This document shows, one piece after another, positions 31,771 to 33,627 of a stretch of 33,627 nucleotides of DNA (position 1 is the stretch's first letter; each line of letters starts with the position of its first letter). The position numbers and the translations under genes were made by a program. The stretch is from Candidatus Termititenax persephonae (lineage in GTDB: Bacteria; Margulisbacteria; Termititenacia; Termititenacales; Termititenacaceae), in assembly GCA_003864475.1 (NCBI GenBank), contig BGZO01000015.1, positions 1-33,627 on the forward strand, in the 5' to 3' direction. Under the pieces are notes generated by a model. That model did not search any database. It was given only the letters and a program-made list of their open reading frames with translations, and had not been told where the DNA came from.

Positions 31771-33432
31771 ATGGTTCCCTACCAAACGGCATTCACAGCT
31801 CTCGGCGGACTGGCCATGTTTCTCTATGGAATGTCTGCTCTCTCGACGGGTTTGCAGAAAATCGCCGGAAAAAAACTCAAAGAAATACTCGCCGCCCTAA
31901 CCAAAAACCGTCTCATCGGCGTGGCCGTCGGCGCAGGCATCACGGGCATCATGCAGAGCAGCTCTGCGGTAACGGTCATGGCGGTAGGCTTTGTCAACGC
32001 CGGGTTGCTGAGTTTGAAGCGCGGCGTGAGCATCATTCTCGGCGCCAATATCGGCACGACTATCACGGCACAGCTTATCGCGTTCAATATTACTAAATAC
32101 GCCCTGCTCTTTGTCGGGGTCGGCGGCCTGCTCAATCTTTTTGCCCGCAAGAAAAATTGGCAATGGATTGGCTTTTCGATTTTCGGCTTCGGGCTTTTGT
32201 TCTCAGGCTTGAATATCATGACGGACGCTTTTACTTTTCTCAAAAGCGACCCAGCTTTCCACAGCTTGTTTGTCTTCTTCAGCGGCAATCCTTTGCTGGC
32301 GGTCCTGGGCGGCTGTCTATTGACCTTCATTCTGCAGAGCAGCAGCGCGACCATCGGCATTACCCAGGCTCTGGCGCTGGTTGGCGCGATAGATTTTTCC
32401 ACCGCTGTTCCGCTGGTCTTCGGCGAAAATATCGGCACGACCATCACGGCACAGCTGGCCTCGCTGGGAGCCTCGCGCAATGCCAAGCGTCTGGCCTGGT
32501 CGCACACGATGTTCAATGTACTGGGAACAATTATTTTTATGACTTCTTTTTTGGTGCGTTACGAGGGTGTCCCTATTTACATCTGGTTCATCGACGTGAT
32601 AACCCCCGGGGCGGTTTTTAGCGGCGAGAACATTTCCCGGCATATTGCCAACGCGCACTCGCTTTTTAATATTATCAACGTGCTTATTTTTTTGCCGCTA
32701 CTCAATCTGCTGGTCAAAATAGTAACTTGGCTCGTGCCGGGCAAGGACGAAGAAATCATCGGCTCCGAGCCGAAATTTATCGACAAGCGTTTTGCCAATA
32801 TCCCCTCTATCGCGCTGGCTCAAGCCGAAAAAGAAATTTTGCACATGATGAGCATTGCCCGCAGTATGGTGCCGCTCTCCTTACAGGGACTTTTCGACCC
32901 CAACAAGCATGATGTCGCGCGAGTGCAGAATATGGAAAAAGTTACGGACGATTTGCAGTCCGAAGTGATTGAGTTTCTGGTCTCGCTGGAAAGTTCCGGG
33001 CTGTCGCACAATGAGGCGGTGCATCATAACTGCCTTCTGCATCTGGTCAATGACGTGGAAAAAATCGCCGACTATGCGCTCAATATTGTCTATCTGGTCG
33101 ACAACTCCCTGTCCAATAACGTGAAATATTCCACGTCGGCACTGGACGAAATCCGCATCATGACCAGCGATGTGGATATGGAGTGCGACCTGAGCGTCAA
33201 AGCTTTTGCCGGCAACAACATGCACTTGGCGGACGATGCTTTCCAAGTCGAGGGGCGCATTGACCAAGAAAAAGACGATTTTCGCAAGAATCATCTGGAA
33301 CGCTTAAAATCTAAAGAATGTAACCTTAACGCCGCGGCGATTTTCAACGACATCGTGAATAATCTGGAACGCATCAGCGACCACGCGGTCAAATTCGCTA
33401 AGTGGCGTGAGAATCCGTATTTGTATCAATAG
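31771..33432 (+). CDS. Na+/phosphate symporter (NptA/PNaS family) with PhoU-like domain
   Basis: The 553-residue protein has two inverted Na/Pi-cotransport repeats. Each has a QSSSA motif (62-66 and 189-193) and a GxNIGTTITAQL motif (91-102 and about 217-228), within about eight membrane helices (1-325). A cytoplasmic C-terminal PhoU-like helical bundle (about 350-545) contains HHNCLLHLVNDVEKIADYA and NDIVNNLERISDHAVKFA. It would import phosphate with Na+, fitting the sodium-pumping decarboxylase at 10752-13900. The ribosome site before ATG 31771 is weak. Its stop is directly adjacent to the convergent Xre gene. Confidence 0.9.
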   Translation: MVPYQTAFTALGGLAMFLYGMSALSTGLQKIAGKKLKEILAALTKNRLIGVAVGAGITGIMQSSSAVTVMAVGFVNAGLLSLKRGVSIILGANIGTTITAQLIAFNITKYALLFVGVGGLLNLFARKKNWQWIGFSIFGFGLLFSGLNIMTDAFTFLKSDPAFHSLFVFFSGNPLLAVLGGCLLTFILQSSSATIGITQALALVGAIDFSTAVPLVFGENIGTTITAQLASLGASRNAKRLAWSHTMFNVLGTIIFMTSFLVRYEGVPIYIWFIDVITPGAVFSGENISRHIANAHSLFNIINVLIFLPLLNLLVKIVTWLVPGKDEEIIGSEPKFIDKRFANIPSIALAQAEKEILHMMSIARSMVPLSLQGLFDPNKHDVARVQNMEKVTDDLQSEVIEFLVSLESSGLSHNEAVHHNCLLHLVNDVEKIADYALNIVYLVDNSLSNNVKYSTSALDEIRIMTSDVDMECDLSVKAFAGNNMHLADDAFQVEGRIDQEKDDFRKNHLERLKSKECNLNAAAIFNDIVNNLERISDHAVKFAKWRENPYLYQ

Positions 33433-33627
33433 CTAACAAATCCCTCTTAATAACTCTGCCACAGTCATCTCCAAGCCGGAGGCAATCTTACGCAATTGAT
33501 TTAACTTAGGGTTTGTATTGACATCATTCTCGATATTGCTCAAAGCCGCTTTTAAAATATCATTTTCAAAACAAAAAATATTCAAGGATTTTCCCGTAGC
33601 CTGCCGTAGCCTGCGTACTTTACGACC
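33433..33627 (-). CDS. Xre-family regulator, 5' part beyond window
   Basis: The minus-strand frame is open from the window edge to TAG at 33433 (64 codons). The visible part, GRKVRRLRQATGKSLNIFCF, then ALSNIENDVN and LNQLRKIASGLEMTVAELLR, is a Cro/C1 helix-turn-helix. A few N-terminal residues are probably missing. Convergent with the symporter with no gap. Confidence 0.75.
   Translation of the reverse strand, partial: GRKVRRLRQATGKSLNIFCFENDILKAALSNIENDVNTNPKLNQLRKIASGLEMTVAELLRGIC

Overview
The window looks like a chromosomal segment of an uncultured, probably anaerobic, diderm (outer-membrane-bearing) bacterium. The diderm reading rests on an LpxL/HtrB-type acyltransferase. The anaerobe reading rests on a complete biotin-dependent Na+-pumping decarboxylase set (gamma, alpha and beta subunits next to a biotin ligase). 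I cannot place the phylum with confidence; a Margulisbacteria- or Elusimicrobia-like gut bacterium would fit, but that is inference only. The standard bacterial code works throughout.

Layout. (1) 1-6100 is an accessory block of lineage-specific genes: two nearly identical copies of a 246-residue-type protein (minus strand), each head-to-head with the start of a large plus-strand protein. One copy of the plus gene is only a 28-codon stub; the other is a 911-residue coiled-coil and repeat protein followed by a 166-residue protein. In both copies the divergent intergenic region carries a hairpin-rich element with 10-bp terminal inverted repeats. The first copy contains a DUF559 nuclease gene and the second is a 149-bp derivative without it. 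(2) 6192-13900 is core metabolism: acyltransferase, rsmA and pdxA (overlapping, minus strand), then a plus-strand operon of M23 peptidase, birA, oadG-like, oadA-like and oadB. (3) An initiator tRNA-fMet gene at 14114-14190 is the integration site of a 6.5-kb element (14146-20681). The element is bounded by a 46-bp direct repeat of the tRNA 3' half. It carries a tyrosine integrase, a Xre repressor with two palindromic operators, two lipoproteins, an AlpA-like protein and a filamentous-phage-type (G2P/CRI) replication initiator. (4) 20682-29340 is an AT-rich defence-like island. It holds a TIR-like/P-loop ATPase of the Sll1717 type, a frameshifted SLOG (DprA-like) protein, a small Xre/DUF1413-like/membrane-protein cluster, a 110-bp relic of the left end of a second related integrated element, and an IetAS pair (AAA+ ATPase plus subtilase). 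(5) 29499-33432 returns to core genes: purS, a phosphoglucosamine/phosphomannomutase and a Na+/phosphate symporter with a PhoU-like tail, with three tiny genes between them. A truncated Xre gene lies at the right edge.

How it fits together: the tRNA-fMet gene appears to be an accretion hotspot. One intact element has integrase, attL, attR and matching paired arm-type repeats at both ends. Beyond it lie defence-type cargo and the scar of another integrase-proximal end. The most unusual material is the covarying hairpin/DUF559 element inside the duplicated divergent cassettes, the small rolling-circle integrative element in tRNA-fMet, and the SLOG plus Sll1717-type ATPase neighbourhood.
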